Assembly (NCBI RefSeq): GCF_041260155.1
Contig: NC_091947.1
Span: 34,358,032-34,422,031 of the forward strand
Direction: 5' to 3'
Source of the DNA: Ptychodera flava
Taxonomy: Eukaryota; Hemichordata; Enteropneusta; Ptychoderidae
DNA length: 64,000 nt
Shown here: in pieces, positions 1 through 41,909 of the stretch
How the letters are laid out: each line of letters begins with the position of its first letter
Numbering within the stretch: the first letter of the stretch is position 1
Translations under genes and position numbers: made by a program
Notes under the pieces: generated by a model
Told to the model about the DNA's origin: nothing
Databases searched by the model: none
What the model saw: the letters and a program-made list of their open reading frames with translations, nothing else

Positions 1-598
1 GAGACGAGGAACATACTCGTATACTGTCCTGTTAAGACTGGGAAATAGTCTGGGATAAAAATACGAATCCTGCCATGTTTTCTCCAGAAATTTTTGGTTA
101 CAGCCAAGCGACCGACTGTCACTTCCAATTCAACTGAAGAAAGAGAATGCGTGGTAATAAAGCTGACAGTTCCAGCAGAGGGTTTCCAAATGTGACTCTC
201 CGTTCATGCCTCAAGTACACAGGTCTCTCTAATAATGAAATCAGGACGGTTGTATATAGCATTTCCATGACAGCCCTGAGAGCAACCTATACACTCCTGC
301 TGGCAAGGAATCATAAAATCTTTGGATGTTGGGAGTTGGTACACAGATTGGAAGGAACAACAGCATGGCAGCTGGAGAGGGAGGGTCCTCGAGGCCAAAG
401 CGCTTAAATTAACCCACTACCGCCCGTCCCAAGTCAGGGGCAGCTGCAGTTTGTCTGAAATTCGTTAGGGTAGTTGAAATAATCCTGGGCAAGGTACAAA
501 AACTTTAATTTCTGTGCATGTCAAGTAAAGACGTTGTTGCAGACCAAGCCAGGAAGCGGCTCCAGACGGCCATGGTGTTAACCCCTGTTTATACCTAC
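1..598. other. Left edge: no exon recognised
   Basis: This should hold gene 3 intron 11 and possibly the next exon. I see no match to the N-x-M-E-D-C exon of genes 1 and 2. Minus-strand residues around 204-398 contain six cysteines (CQQECIGCSQGCHG) but show no domain pattern I can name, and the frame has no clear splice sites. Confidence 0.4.
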
Positions 599-1814
599 CG
601 TTGTTAGGTTCTCCAGAAGCCCACTTGGAATAATCATAGACAGTGCCATCAATCCATTTCCAGTCATCTTCTTCGTCTAAATCATGTAATCCGATCCAGT
701 AGTTTTCAGTGTCGTAAGTCCATCTATAAAAGATATCGACAAAGTATTGGTTTTTAGATGACACATTAAACTCATAACACTAAAGGTGAACAGATATAGG
801 TGTTGATATGGCCAAGTGAAAGCAGAAAGCAGAGACACAATAGTGTTATCAATACACTTGTAATCATCCCCGGGAAAATTAATGTACAGCATACCGTTGA
901 GGCGGATTGGTAGCGATGACGGATTTACACTTCCGCATTTTATTAAATTTTTTCCCTTGGAGGGACTGTGGTTAAACGATGTCTCTGGAACACCACATTT
1001 TTCATATTTGCTGCTTATCTCAATACAGCGACTATATACACTGATTTCTGTTCGGTATCTTTCAGGTCTCAGATAGACCAGTCTTTCCTGCATTATTTTC
1101 AGAACAAAGAACATTTGCCTCAAATCTACAAAATCTTTATTCCCTGGGTAATTCATGTTGTTCAGTTTCACGCTTTCTCGTTAAAATATCTATTCAACAT
1201 AGCACTTCCCGTCGATTATATTGACGACACTGTTTCATTTATCCAAGATTAAGACCAAATTTATATGGATGTTTTGGGATACACTTTACCTTGACATTGC
1301 AAGTGCGTGCATAGCTTCATCGTAACTATGGATACTAACAAGATCGACATTGCCTCCAAGATTACGACACGCGTCCACAGCTTCAAACCAGGTTTTCGTA
1401 TCTTCAAATGCTTTATAACATCCATTGCCATTGTGTGTCCATCCAGAGTCACATAGCTCATCAGATGTGTCTAAGTTCAAAAAGGAACGCGTTTTGTTAG
1501 AATTCAAATTCATTGATCATTGCAAGGTATGACTTTGATTAGGTCTATTAAAGCAATGATGATAGGGCTATAAATGTTAATTAATGATGTAAGTTCCACT
1601 CGATACTGTTTCGTCCTGGAAAAATCGAGAAACAATCGATGAATACAAGTAACAGTCCCTCGCTGTCTGCTCCAGCTCACTGAGCTACTGTAGCCTTCAG
1701 TTACAGTGTGTAACAGTGAAAGAATTATAATGATATTACAAATGTAATGAAATAGAGAGCATATACCTGTTTCTTTGTAGAAGATCGCCATGATGGAAGC
1801 CGTTGATACCGAGC
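599..1814 (-). CDS. Gene 3 linker exon and CTLD2, N-terminal two thirds (exons 9-11)
   Basis: Exon 9 (1767-1814) is a 16-residue linker, SVSTASIMAIFYKET. Exon 10 (1290-1470) opens a lectin domain with ELCDSGW, GCYKAFED, W-F-E-A-V-D-A-C and VDLVSIHSYDEAMHALAMS. Exon 11 (599-723) supplies YWIGLHDLDEEDDWKWIDG and SKWASGEPNNG, an intact EPN motif. The exon carrying the last three cysteines is not in the window. Sequence here is very close to genes 1 and 2. Confidence 0.8.
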
Positions 1815-4800
1815 CTGTTTGAATATAAAAAATACACACGTTTAATGTATAACACATTAATCCATGACGTTCCTAGACAATGAAACTTTGAATCGTAACA
1901 TCAGTTAGTAGAAATTACAAGATGTTTTTATTTGGTCTCAAGTGTTTACACACATGAGCTAATGTCACACCAATATCTGTCTGTCTGCTTATTCGTCTGT
2001 CTATCTGTTGGCGAGATATATCAAGAACGGCTTATAGGATTGGAATGAAATCGAGTACATCGACGGATTTGGCAAAAAGCAATTCCACAAGCAATGTAAA
2101 CAGCTGATAAATTGGCGGCAGTCAAAGAAATTTAGTATTTGCATTACGGCTTATTACATATTTGTATACTTATGATTTTTGAAATTGATCAATGATGGAT
2201 ACGAAATTGCAATCTTGTTTCAAAGTTTAAAGTCACAAAGAACTGCAACTCATACTGAAACGCGGGAGCCTATCAGTTCATATATGACATCACCCTGTTT
2301 GTGTGAAATTATCTTTTCTTGAACCGAAGAGACTGGTAGTGAAATGCAGATATAACAGAATTGCGGAAAGAGGATCATTGTATGTATTTACCAGCATGCC
2401 AAGCTTGTTGTGTTGAAGCAGTGCTATATACGAAGAAAGGCCTTGTCAGTTTATTGTCCCATTCACAGCCACCACCGCTAGATGTAGGATCAGATACTGC
2501 TAGCCAACCAGAGTCACCTCCACATCCACTATACGCATAACTGGCAAAGAAACGTCTGCAATAACTTGAGCCGCAAGACCTGAAATATAATGTGTTGACT
2601 TTATGATTGACCCTTTGAGTGCCATAGTCAACTTTTGTTGCCTTTATAGAACAAAACATAGCCAGCAACTTTTTTCAGTTCCAGACAATTTTCAAAATTT
2701 TTCTCAAAATTTTGGTCCAAAATTGTAGCCATTGAAAGCGCATGTCCATTAGGTCCAAAATAATGAAGAAATTACAGAAAAATTCACAACAATAAGGTAA
2801 AATGTCACTTTGAAATTTTAGTGGGGAAAAATTACAGCCCTCAAATTTTGGTTAAATGTTTCGAAAGTGTTAGTTGGTATGAACTATCCATAAATATTGT
2901 AACATGTAGTCTAAGATTTAATCAGTGTGTGTATCGCTGTATGTGTCTGTATTCATTGTTGTTACAACGCAGCTGCTGCATACTTTCACTTCTTCCCTGC
3001 TTTCATGGATGTTTTCGTGAGCGATAATCAAAACAAATCAAATAAACTACGTATAGCACAAATCAATGTAAACCGATATCTTAGGCGATTTATACTTCTA
3101 GAAACTACTGTTTTAAGTCACCACATCCCGGGATTATGAAAGTCATTACTTCATTTTCAGGAAGAAACCTTTGTCTGCTCCGACTGAAAATCTAGGAGCG
3201 CCGAAACAAAACAAAACAAAGATTTTGTTTACTTTTGACTGAATTCACTGACAAGCATAACAATCGATGGTCGCACTTGTCATGAAAAGAAGTATCTTTC
3301 GCTACATAGTTACAAGTGGTCTTCGACCAAATGAAGCAATTGGTTGTTTTACCAACAAAGCAATCAGTAATTACAACAACAAATATTGATATTTTAAATT
3401 TCTTTTTTTTACGGATTACATATCCTTTGCCCACAGACTTCAATAAATATGACAAAAGTACCACACCTCTAAGATATATCTCGTATGTCTGTTGTAAACT
3501 ACCGAGAGACATATATCAACTTACCCGTCGATGGAAAAATAATTGTACCCGGCAGTGAAGATATCGGTGTAAGGGGCATATGCCAGAGCATTCAACGCAA
3601 ACCAGTTGGTTCTACTATAACCGGCAGTATTAAAAACCAGAGCAACCTTCTCAACGCCACTAGTGAAGAATGCTAATTTAATCTGCAGAGTAAAACAAGT
3701 GTTATTTTTACTTCTAATGCTCTTTTTTATATTTTTCGAGATCTCTTTATATTATTGACATTTATTTTTGCATATGAAAACTTTCGACTGGCTCTAAGGA
3801 TATTTTTGTTCGTGTTCAAATTGAATATTCAAACATAAAATATCAATATTCTGTCAGGTATGCAAGTATTCACCAGAATATTTTGTGTATTTTTTTGGAA
3901 TATTTGACTTCTCCTGTTGCTGATGAGTAACTATCTTCAAAGTTTCTACGATATTTAATTGTAGAATCTTACTACGATAACAAATTACAGTCATGTATAC
4001 ATGACATGACAGATCCGACGACCGCGACACTATTTTGTATATTTCACAATATTTTGCTTCAAAATATCAAATTTCAAAAAATTTCAGGTGATTTTTTTTG
4101 TTTGAAAGGGCTCATCATCAAAGTCAAAGCGAAGGATAACGTATTGAATAAGTATGCCAGAACGAAATGCATTAGCCCCCAGACTGGTAGACACTACACT
4201 TTTTGTATAGAAGGTAGGACTTTAGTACTGTGTATACCTTAACTTTGGTGACACAAATAGATTCCAATTGCTTCCATAATCATTTCTGACATATTTTGAT
4301 TATTGATCATGTCTACATTAATGGTATTTACAAGAATAAATAAAAGAATAAACAGAATATTGTAAATTTCACGGTTAGGCCAAAAAAAAGAAATGTTTCT
4401 GTCGATCAGCGCACGCGTCACCTGAACAACAGTGCGTCACCTTTTTTCCGGTTTTTTGGCCGGCGGCCGAGGCAAACTACGTACTGATTGCTATGACACC
4501 AAACCAAAACGGCTGAAGAGAAAGAGAAAATTCTTTGGGGCGCATGATCAGTGACTGTTAAAGAAAACCTTTACCAGAAACATTTCTTCTTTTTTTTGGC
4601 CTTACTTGTTTTCATCATTATCCGTTAAGATAATGCACGTCTCGAAACGTTTGCTCAGCTTCCCTTGAAGAAATTTAAAATCATTCCTTGTCAAATCGAA
4701 TCAGGAATTACCTGCATATATTCATTTGGTTGTAGAGAATTCGAAACAAATAACCCGTCTTAAATATTTTCGATATTGAAATGACCGCTATCCTTATTTT

Positions 4801-7800
4801 TTAATGTTAATCCTATGGGAAATAAAATTTTATGTTTTCACAAAAATAATCCAGTAAAAACTTGAGTCACTCCATGAGCTTTAGAACTAGTCTCAACAAT
4901 AGGTGGACCAAAATGGGTACTGTAAAGTCCGACTGTCTGTTCCCAGGAACATTTTTTGCTTGTCATTATTTGGCCTCTGAGTCATATTCATATTTGCAAT
5001 TACTTTCCACATCATTCTCCCGACAATTGGAGTTTCCAATCCTTTTCTCAAACAAACCGGAAAGGCAAGATATATTTGGTACCTGTGTAACACTGCTGGT
5101 ATCCAGACTATTTCCATCAGAACTTTTGTAATGATCTCCTGTGTATGAAATGTACGGTGCGGTCGTATCACCGTCGTTGTACGTACTGGATCCTACCCAT
5201 AGATCGCGTACGTTCAAACTACTAAGACTTGTTACTGCTTTGAACACCACTTTCCATTCTGAAAGAATGATAGTTTCGATCTTATGTCAGTCTCTAAGGT
5301 CTGTCAACAATGAAATCACAAACGCGTTAATCATATAAAGGAAGCATATGTGATATATTTCTTCCATGCATTTAATCATAGTGGTATCATTTACAAGTTG
5401 AGTAGTTGACAATTTATTTTACCTTATCCGAAAACGATAGTATATCAAACCTACATTCCTCTCTCTCTCCCTCCCTCTCTCCCCTCTTTCATTCTCTCTC
5501 TGTGTCTTCTCTCTGTCTGTCTCTCTATCTCTCTCTTTCACTTTCTCTCTCTCTCTCTTAGACATAGGATATTTACTTACGATCGATTGGTCCGGCGTAA
5601 TCTTGGCCACAAGAACCCGAATCACCGCATTGGACGCATTGGTTTGGATATGATATCCCACAATTACAACCACCGTCACGACAACAAGCACAGTCGTAAC
5701 GTGTAGTGTCAAATGAGCATTGACATCCAGTCTGTACAGCCGTCCATTCTCTGGCAACTACATATTTGAAAAGGATAATGTTAGGTAAAGTATGATACAA
5801 TATTGTAGCAGACGTTTAATAAAGAAAATGTGTTGTCCTAAATAAGCTTATGGTATGTCCTTTGTAAGATACCAGAAATATCATGTCGATAACAGCACAA
5901 TATGTCGGCATGAATATTTAGAAAACTAGAGTTGATCTGAATAAAGCACGAGTACCTTTGCAAACAAAAGCTCGTTCTGTCGCCGGGCTGTAGTCGTCCC
6001 ACGTGCCGGATGAACCCATCCCGGCAATATTTCCAGTGCCATCATTGCCACTTGGTTCGCCGTTATTCCAATTTGTGTATGACACTGATCTTCCATCTGT
6101 CCACTGCCAGTCTCCCTCAATAGACAAATCGGTGAAACCTACGTCATATGAAATGATGAATCAGCGATTACCAAATTAATCGTATCAAACACATCTTGAA
6201 CAAATTCGTCTACGTTCAAGTAACTGTTATACTATCCTGAAAAAATATATAATAAGTCGTGTACAAATAATATTGCCTCGGCATTCCGGAAGTTTGTTGA
6301 TTCTGAGTAAAAATCTTGATTAAGAAATAATTTTTCCTTTATTTACACATTATAACGCATTAAGACTCTAAACGTACCGATGTGTGCTCCGTTACTGATC
6401 ATGCCAAGGACGTGTGAATTCTCTCCACTGCTGAGAATGCTGACTAGATCACTACCGTCAGCCACATTACGACACCACGCCAGTGCAGATTCCCATGTGT
6501 ATTCATTTGAATTAAAATAGTAACAGTAACTGCTGTATTCAGTCCAGTCCCTGGGACAGTTGGTGTGACAATCTGTACAGTTTCATGATAGAAAGCATTT
6601 AAAAGTGTAAATACCTAAGTTACAACGCCTTTACATTGACATGTAAATGAAAAACCAAGACCTAAATTCAGAAATCGTAAAAATACCAACCTAATTACAG
6701 GAAATTATGCAGCATCAAACAATGAATTAAATATTATATATTTTAAAGAACGTTATTGATTGCCGTGAGGGTTGCACACATTATGTTTTGGTCATATTGT
6801 TATTACAGTAATTGGTATTTCGTAAGTAAATCTGTTCGTGAGTGTGCTATTGTTATGCTGTTTCAGATGAATGTCAAGGATCAGAGTTTGAGAAAGCTGG
6901 AGAAAGGGTAATGACACAATATTAACGATACTTTCCTTGAAAGGGAAACGATATCAGTGATTGTCATTCACAGGAGTGCCCGTCCACTGCAACCGTTCAC
7001 TCAAGTCGGACTTCCGACTAGAAGACAAGTTTTGAGCCATGCTAGGTTTCAACGCCGTTAATAACGCTAGAGAAAACTAGGGATAGACATTTAAATTGTT
7101 TGGCAGCCATTATTTGCTTTTCCGTATTATCAACGTTATGATGCGTAAGGTAGAATACCTGGCGGACAGATATTCAGACTCTCAAACTTGTTCAATTCTT
7201 CTCTGATCTATCAATTGTGAGTGTTCATTTTGAAGCCCTTTCAGTAAGAGAAACTTTCACCGCCTTAGTTTTCTAAAAATTGAAAATTCTATTTTTCTCC
7301 ATAGAGTTAACGCAGGGATGGCGGCCATTTTGAATTTCAAATATCGGCAAATAAAGGGTCACTTGTTTCTCTAGTACGAAACTTGCACGGTTACCCAAGA
7401 CTTTTATTCTTGATAAAGTGAATGATTGAGGAATTCCTTGAGGAAAATTTGAGCGAAAGTTTAAGACTTTTACTTTCGAGGCGCATACAACATTTTACTG
7501 CATAAAGTAATCGGTGGCCTTTATTGTTAGCCATCTTGGCGATTGTGAGGAAAATCGATCAAGTTCATCAATAATTGATTACTTTCCTGTACACATAATA
7601 AAGCTGTCAGCGAAAGATCGACGATCGTGTGGTCTTAGTTTAAAACAATAATCGATGTGCTTGCTAATCACATCATTGAGATTTGCCGAACGTGAATAGT
7701 AACAATGTCTGTTATTTATTATTGAGCTATTTGTCAACTTCCTATTCACATACAGTGGTCTTCCATCACTGCTAGTGTGTTTTTTTGAAATTATCAAGTT

Positions 7801-8286
7801 GTTCTGAAGAAGTTAAGTCAAAACACCGAGCCGCTTTGGGTATACCAACACAATGCTATTGAAGTAGAGTAAATTACTTACAGCCCTTTCTTGATAAGTG
7901 TAATAGTATGATCGCAACCGTCAGTCCTGTAATGAAATGTTATTGACATTACACCACAGTATTACTTTAAAGCACTAGAAACTCAACAAACAAATAACTC
8001 TTGAAATCTACATCTTATACAGACTACCCTCCTGACAGAATCAATAATTTCGTCACCAAAATATGTAATTATGTGTTTCGTAAACGTTTCGATGTTACTT
8101 TTCCAACATGTTTGACCAAAGTTCAAACTCGTACTATTCTTAGGATAGTGTCGGCCTTTTTGAGTTTTTTCATGTAACGTCTTAGCTCCTTTATGGCATT
8201 AATAAGTGATAATCTTGGACTGATATATGTCACATCTGGGTCTAAGGTTTTGTCAGTTCCTTACCTGTGATGACGTTTGGTCGCAT
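599..8286 (-). CDS. Gene 3 (partial, exons 1-11): secreted multidomain C-type lectin
   Basis: This is the 5' part of the third tandem paralogue, read on the minus strand. Coding exons: 8265-8286, 7882-7926, 6378-6572, 5956-6138, 5581-5757, 5083-5258, 3525-3682, 2392-2579, 1767-1814, 1290-1470, 599-723. All have AG/GT borders and keep frame, and 11 of 11 are uninterrupted. They encode a signal peptide, CTLD1, a cysteine-rich exon, the W-K-V-V-F module and the first two thirds of CTLD2. The next exon (starting N-x-M-E-D-C in genes 1 and 2) is not at the spacing seen there, so it lies beyond the left edge or is missing. The product is probably extracellular and ligand-binding. The role is inferred from domains only. 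Confidence 0.8.
1936..2110 (+). repeat. Diverged copy of the CACGTG-head repeat
   Basis: GTTTACACACATGAGCTAATGTCA, TGTCTGTCTG and AAGAACGGCTTATAGGATTGGAATG resemble the heads at 26535 and 62993. Lies in gene 3 intron 8. Confidence 0.6.
2392..5258 (-). CDS. Gene 3 W-K-V-V-F module (exons 6-8)
   Basis: Exons 5083-5258, 3525-3682 and 2392-2579 form an uninterrupted module of about 173 residues. Landmarks in order: WKVVFKAV, DLWVGSSTYNDGD, YTGDHYKSS, IKLAFF, LVFNTAG, NWFALNAL, YTDIFTAGYNYFSI, CRRFFASY, GWLAVSDP, GGGCEWDN, RPFFVYSTAS. The internal introns are phase 0 and phase 2, while both ends are phase 1, so the three exons behave as one unit. From memory, similar sequences occur in extracellular proteins of cnidarians and invertebrate deuterostomes. 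I know no established function. Confidence 0.75.
4376..4604. mobile_element. MITE-like element with AGGCC...GGCCT ends
   Basis: About 229 bp with roughly 27-bp terminal inverted repeats: AGGCCAAAAAAAAGAAATG on the left and CATTTCTTCTTTTTTTTGGCC on the right, then TCTG/CAGA. No coding content. Single copy in the window, in gene 3 intron 6. Confidence 0.75.
5455..5560. repeat. CT-rich microsatellite
   Basis: Imperfect CTCTCT/CCCT tract in gene 3 intron 5, about 20 bases beyond the exon 5 donor; counterpart of 38450-38530 in gene 2. Confidence 0.85.
5581..5757 (-). CDS. Gene 3 cysteine-rich exon 5
   Basis: A single 177-bp phase-1 exon begins VAREWTAVQTGCQC and runs through DCACCRDGGCNCG to QCVQCGDSGSCGQDY. 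Twelve cysteines in fewer than 60 residues imply a disulphide-stabilised extracellular fold. I do not recognise a named family. It always precedes the W-K-V-V-F exon in this cluster and may be its N-terminal part. A CT-rich tract begins about 20 bases beyond its donor. Confidence 0.8.
5956..6572 (-). CDS. Gene 3 CTLD1 (exons 3-4)
   Basis: Exons 6378-6572 and 5956-6138 encode one C-type lectin-like domain. The first half starts CHTNCPRDW and continues with YCYY, W-E-S-A-L-A-W-C-R and DLVSILS. The second half has DWQWTDG, TNW, an EPS tripeptide where sugar-binding domains have EPN, TWDDY where they have WND, and the closing FVCKG. Both cysteines of the usual inner disulphide (NCAGM and DYAC in gene 1) are replaced, by NIAGM and DYSP. 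Calcium-dependent sugar binding is therefore uncertain. Confidence 0.85.
7148..7490 (-). mobile_element. MITE family B, copy 1 (inverted)
   Basis: About 340 bp with short terminal inverted repeats of the form GGTAGAAT...CGAGGCGCATAC. It shares interior blocks such as CTCCATAGAGTTAACRCAGG and GGTCACTTGTTTCTCTAGTA with three other copies. It lies in gene 3 intron 2. Confidence 0.8.
7882..8286 (-). CDS. Gene 3 exons 1-2: split signal peptide
   Basis: Exon 1 (8265-8286) reads MRPNVIT plus one base, then donor GTAAGG. Exon 2 (7882-7926) follows an ACAG acceptor and reads LTVAIILLHLSRKG after the split glycine codon, then donor GTAAGT. Together they form a basic start followed by a hydrophobic core, as expected of a signal peptide. 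Both introns are phase 1, and the second joins in frame to the CHTNC start of CTLD1. I chose this start because genes 1 and 2 have a 22-bp exon of exactly the same length and phase at the same place. No TATA box was recognised upstream. Confidence 0.7.
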
Positions 8287-11200
8287 CATTTATCGTTTAC
8301 ATTTGGAACGTTGGATTTAAGGATATAAATGAGAACGCCACTTCGGCTTCCACGGACTGCAGGGTAAGCACGTCACGTGACCTAATTCGCTGACTGTCTT
8401 ACGTAACATGTATTGCATGTGTGGTAACAGATGCAGGATTTCAGCGAGTTGGGCAAAAGACTGCTTGGGATAGATGATAATGAATTTCGCCTTTGAAATC
8501 CATACTGCTTTTGATGGCTGTCCAGACCTTGGTAACCACTTACGAAAACAGCGATAAGTTCTCGGCATGCCACGGCCCCTCCATTTGGGGATGCTAATAC
8601 ATCAATGCAATGATTAACAACTTTGGTTTAAGCGACGACTTGACCTGTAGCTGTTGTCAGATGTAAGCAACCATAATCATAATGCAATGAAATGGAATCT
8701 AAAATGATTATTTTAGAGATAATCAATAAAGTAGGTCTTGGTAACAAACAGGGCATTTACTCCGACATCAAGTGACAGAAGTAGTGATATATGGAGTGAA
8801 CTTTCGGACATGACGTAGATATTGAATAATTAAAAATGTAAGTTTAGAAGTCCCGAATATTAAAATGCTGCGAAAAGAGAAACTCTGCTAAACGTCTCAT
8901 TGAAATCTATTTGAGGTTTCTGCAGATCTGCTCGCGTAAATCATTTAATAAATGTTCGTAATATGTGAATTCAAAATAAGAAAGGAAAGCACTTTAAATG
9001 TGAGTGAAAGGCCAGTATGATTTCACCCCACATTACGCATGTCAAAAGGAATCAGCTTGGAAGATTTTCAACCTTGCTGTAAAAAGGAGACAAATGCAAC
9101 TGACTCAAGTTGTAATCTAGGTTACGAACATGGCCAAAATAAAAGTTACAAAATGACGGATGATTTATATCCGAAGAAGGGATATCTCTGAATATATTGT
9201 AAGTTGAATGGCTGTTTTACAAAGACAGAGATTTATAAAAGCCTCGTCCACTAACAGTGAGTGGTGTTACAGTACGACAGGTGGCACACAAAGACGACCT
9301 TCTAAAAAGGAATTAAATAAAGCCATAACGGACAAATTTCCTTGACGACATCGGAATGTTTAATTAGTGCAGACATACTATGAAAATGGTCGGTGGCATT
9401 GAGCTGATTGATGGCGACAGCTGGAAACAAAAATCTATTGTTTACGCATATCTTGACTACAAGGAACGTTTTTGTTTTCTATGTTTAAAATATATTCTAT
9501 ACGATATGCGTAGCATAAATTTTAAGCTAGGTGTTATTAAATTGAAATTCAAAGAATCGTGTCGATATCCCTCGCCGATCGCCGATCCAACCCGCAAATT
9601 TTTGGATCGACCACTATGATTTAACTCTGAAATTACTAGCACGGTCATACGTGGTCTTTCAGTCCCTTGATAGTTTTTTCTTCCTTGAAAAGCATACAGG
9701 TCAGCTAAGTTAATAAACCAACTTCGTCGCCATGTTCAAACGGTCATCAAAAATAAAAGTTAATTTTGTCAAATAAGTCTACCAATATTAGTACTGCTTC
9801 CTAACTCTATCAACTGAGGCCCAAGGTTCTCTGCTCTATAACCAACCTCCCTTAAAAAAACCAAACCTTTTCCCCGATTGAGCGACAACCTGACTGGCCG
9901 TCATTCACGATGTCGAACTGTCGAGAATGATCAGCTTCTGTAAATTTTGGTTCAAACGATATGATTTGTTGAGATGTAAAATCTAGTATATCTGTCTTAG
10001 TAGTCCGATTTGTGACGCCAGGTCAGGGTCCGAAACAGAAGTGAAAAATAGGCAACTTGAGATCTTTTATTCTCCAGCAAAATTTGATATTCGATTCACT
10101 CCAAGGATATCATGACGCGATGTCTTCGCCCATTTTAACAACTATGTACGTATAAGAGATATCCCCAGTCAAGATTTCAATCTTCATGGAACATTAACTG
10201 GTCACATAATGTATGAAAATTTGGGTGGCCTGACAATATGCCACTGATGCCACGGACAATAAACATTTCCCAATTTTTTATGAGACGCTAATATTGAAAC
10301 TTCAAAAGCATAATGTTTTGGCTAAGCTATGTCTTATAGATAAACACTTCCCGATTTGAAAGAACGTTTGAGGTGTTGGCTAAGCCGGGTCATGTATTTC
10401 TCTTTCATTCTTCGACTGTGTTATGTGTACAGGTACTTTGTCATGTGCTGTTCTGTATTTTCCCTATACTATAAATATGCAATACGACTTTTGAGTTATG
10501 ATTTTTATATAAAAGATGTGTATGATTGCTATTTCTTATAGGTAAACAATTTCCAAATATTTAAAAGAAAGCTATTGATGTTGAAATCTCAATCAAACGT
10601 AGTATAAACAATATTCTATCCTAAATAGATCTAACTTTGATACACATTCAGAATGGGTAAAATTTATTTGTGTCAAATATCATATTTTTATGTATCCTGG
10701 GGCCAAATGCGTAAAGTATATACTAAAACGTGGTTTGCCTAACTTCAGCCACAGCATGCCAGGGAGCTACTACTCACACTCTGTTTTTTAAGCTGTTGTA
10801 AGACAAGCCTGTAAGCTTGTTAAGACAAGACGTTAGTAAGACAGAAAACACATATACTTGAATATTACTTCTTGTGCTGTGTCACGTGATTGAACCTAAG
10901 CCAATAACGATCACTGAATGATACTCGAGGTATAATAGCTCTCGATATGTATAAAGTCGGTTTTATTTTGTACAGAGAATTCAAAAGCAAATCATATTCA
11001 AAGTCATTCAAATGTAGCTACATCGGTAACTTCCCATTAAAACATATATATCGGTATTTCTGAACAATAAAATATAGCATGTTAAAAACAGTAACTGTTG
11101 CTAACATATAAATATGGCCCCTGAAAATATTAAAAAGTGTAAATATTGTCGGTAGAGTGCTTAAGATTGGCATGTAGATCTAATAAGATTAAAACGCACC

Positions 11201-12142
11201 ATACCAAAATTTCTTATCAAAATTTGAACCCTCACTTAAAGCGATGAAATTCGTTTCTTCGCTTCGATAAAGTGTGTGTATGTGCGATGTATGATAGTGA
11301 GCATGCGTGCGTGAGTGCTTCACGAGCTCTACAGCGTGTTGAGCGGTCTCAGTCAGAAAAATGTAACAACTTAGCCGGCTATTGAACCATAGACCCTCGA
11401 GAGGATCTATGATTGAACCACTCTTTATTGGGAGTGGAGATTTAGCCGAGCGGTTCTCTCTGTGGCCTCTCAGCTAGGCGACGATGCCGTATGTTGTGGG
11501 TTCGAATCCGATTGAAAACTAGCCGTATAATTTATGACCAATTATTAGTTATCTGATTTCGTCACACACCTTGCATTTTTCTAATGTGGTTTGTAATTTT
11601 GGTACCTCATGTCATGTTCATTTCGAGGTAGCATACAACTACGATATTGCCATGCAGGTGCGCGCAATCACGCCTGCATCGCCTCTCACACACCTATTTT
11701 AAGAACATGCATATCAGAACATTTACAACATTCAAACCCTGTAGTTTTTTAGGAGTATCACTGTTTATGATGAATTACGCAATCTCTTGCTGTTCTCAAG
11801 CACTAGCAGACCGAAACAAGTGCGAAAAATAATTTCCATAGAAGATTACACCAAGAGGACCAGTTCCTTATGCTCCAAGTATGATCCCTTAAAACCTGTT
11901 ATAAGCTGCAAGTTCAACACTTTTCTTTCTATAATCACATGGCAGTGAAGCGACATGTTGTTCGACGTTGCAAAAGCTTTCAAAATCGATACCCTAAATT
12001 TTACTTTATAATAAATTAAATATTCTCGTTAGAATTTGACGCTCTCGGTGTATTTCCTTAATGTTGTCATCGAGACAGTCCTCAGTGTTCAAATCTTTAT
12101 ATTACGCCATACCTTTCTGTGGGCATATTAGAATGATGTTAA
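8287..12142. other. Intergenic, gene 3 to gene 2
   Basis: 3.9 kb holding the gene 3 promoter side and the gene 2 3' side. I see the SINE-like piece at 11432 and nothing else. Short open frames (for example 8317-8568 and 9380-9619) lack domain content. Confidence 0.6.
11432..11515 (+). mobile_element. tRNA-derived SINE head or tRNA pseudogene
   Basis: An A-box-like TAGCCGAGCGG (11443-11453) and a perfect B box GGTTCGAATCC (11499-11509) give the internal promoter of a Leu/Ser-type tRNA. The acceptor stem does not pair (GGAGATT against TGAAAAC), so it is not a working tRNA. The tail boundary is not resolved. Lies between genes 3 and 2. Confidence 0.55.

Positions 12143-41909
<29,767 letters not shown>

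Noticed and set aside
147-407. Plus-strand 86-residue frame at the left edge
   Set aside because: No domain, no splice context and no counterpart in the paralogues.
11388-11411. Small inverted repeat around CTCGAG before the SINE-like piece
   Set aside because: Short and mismatched; not distinguishable from chance or from the SINE flank.
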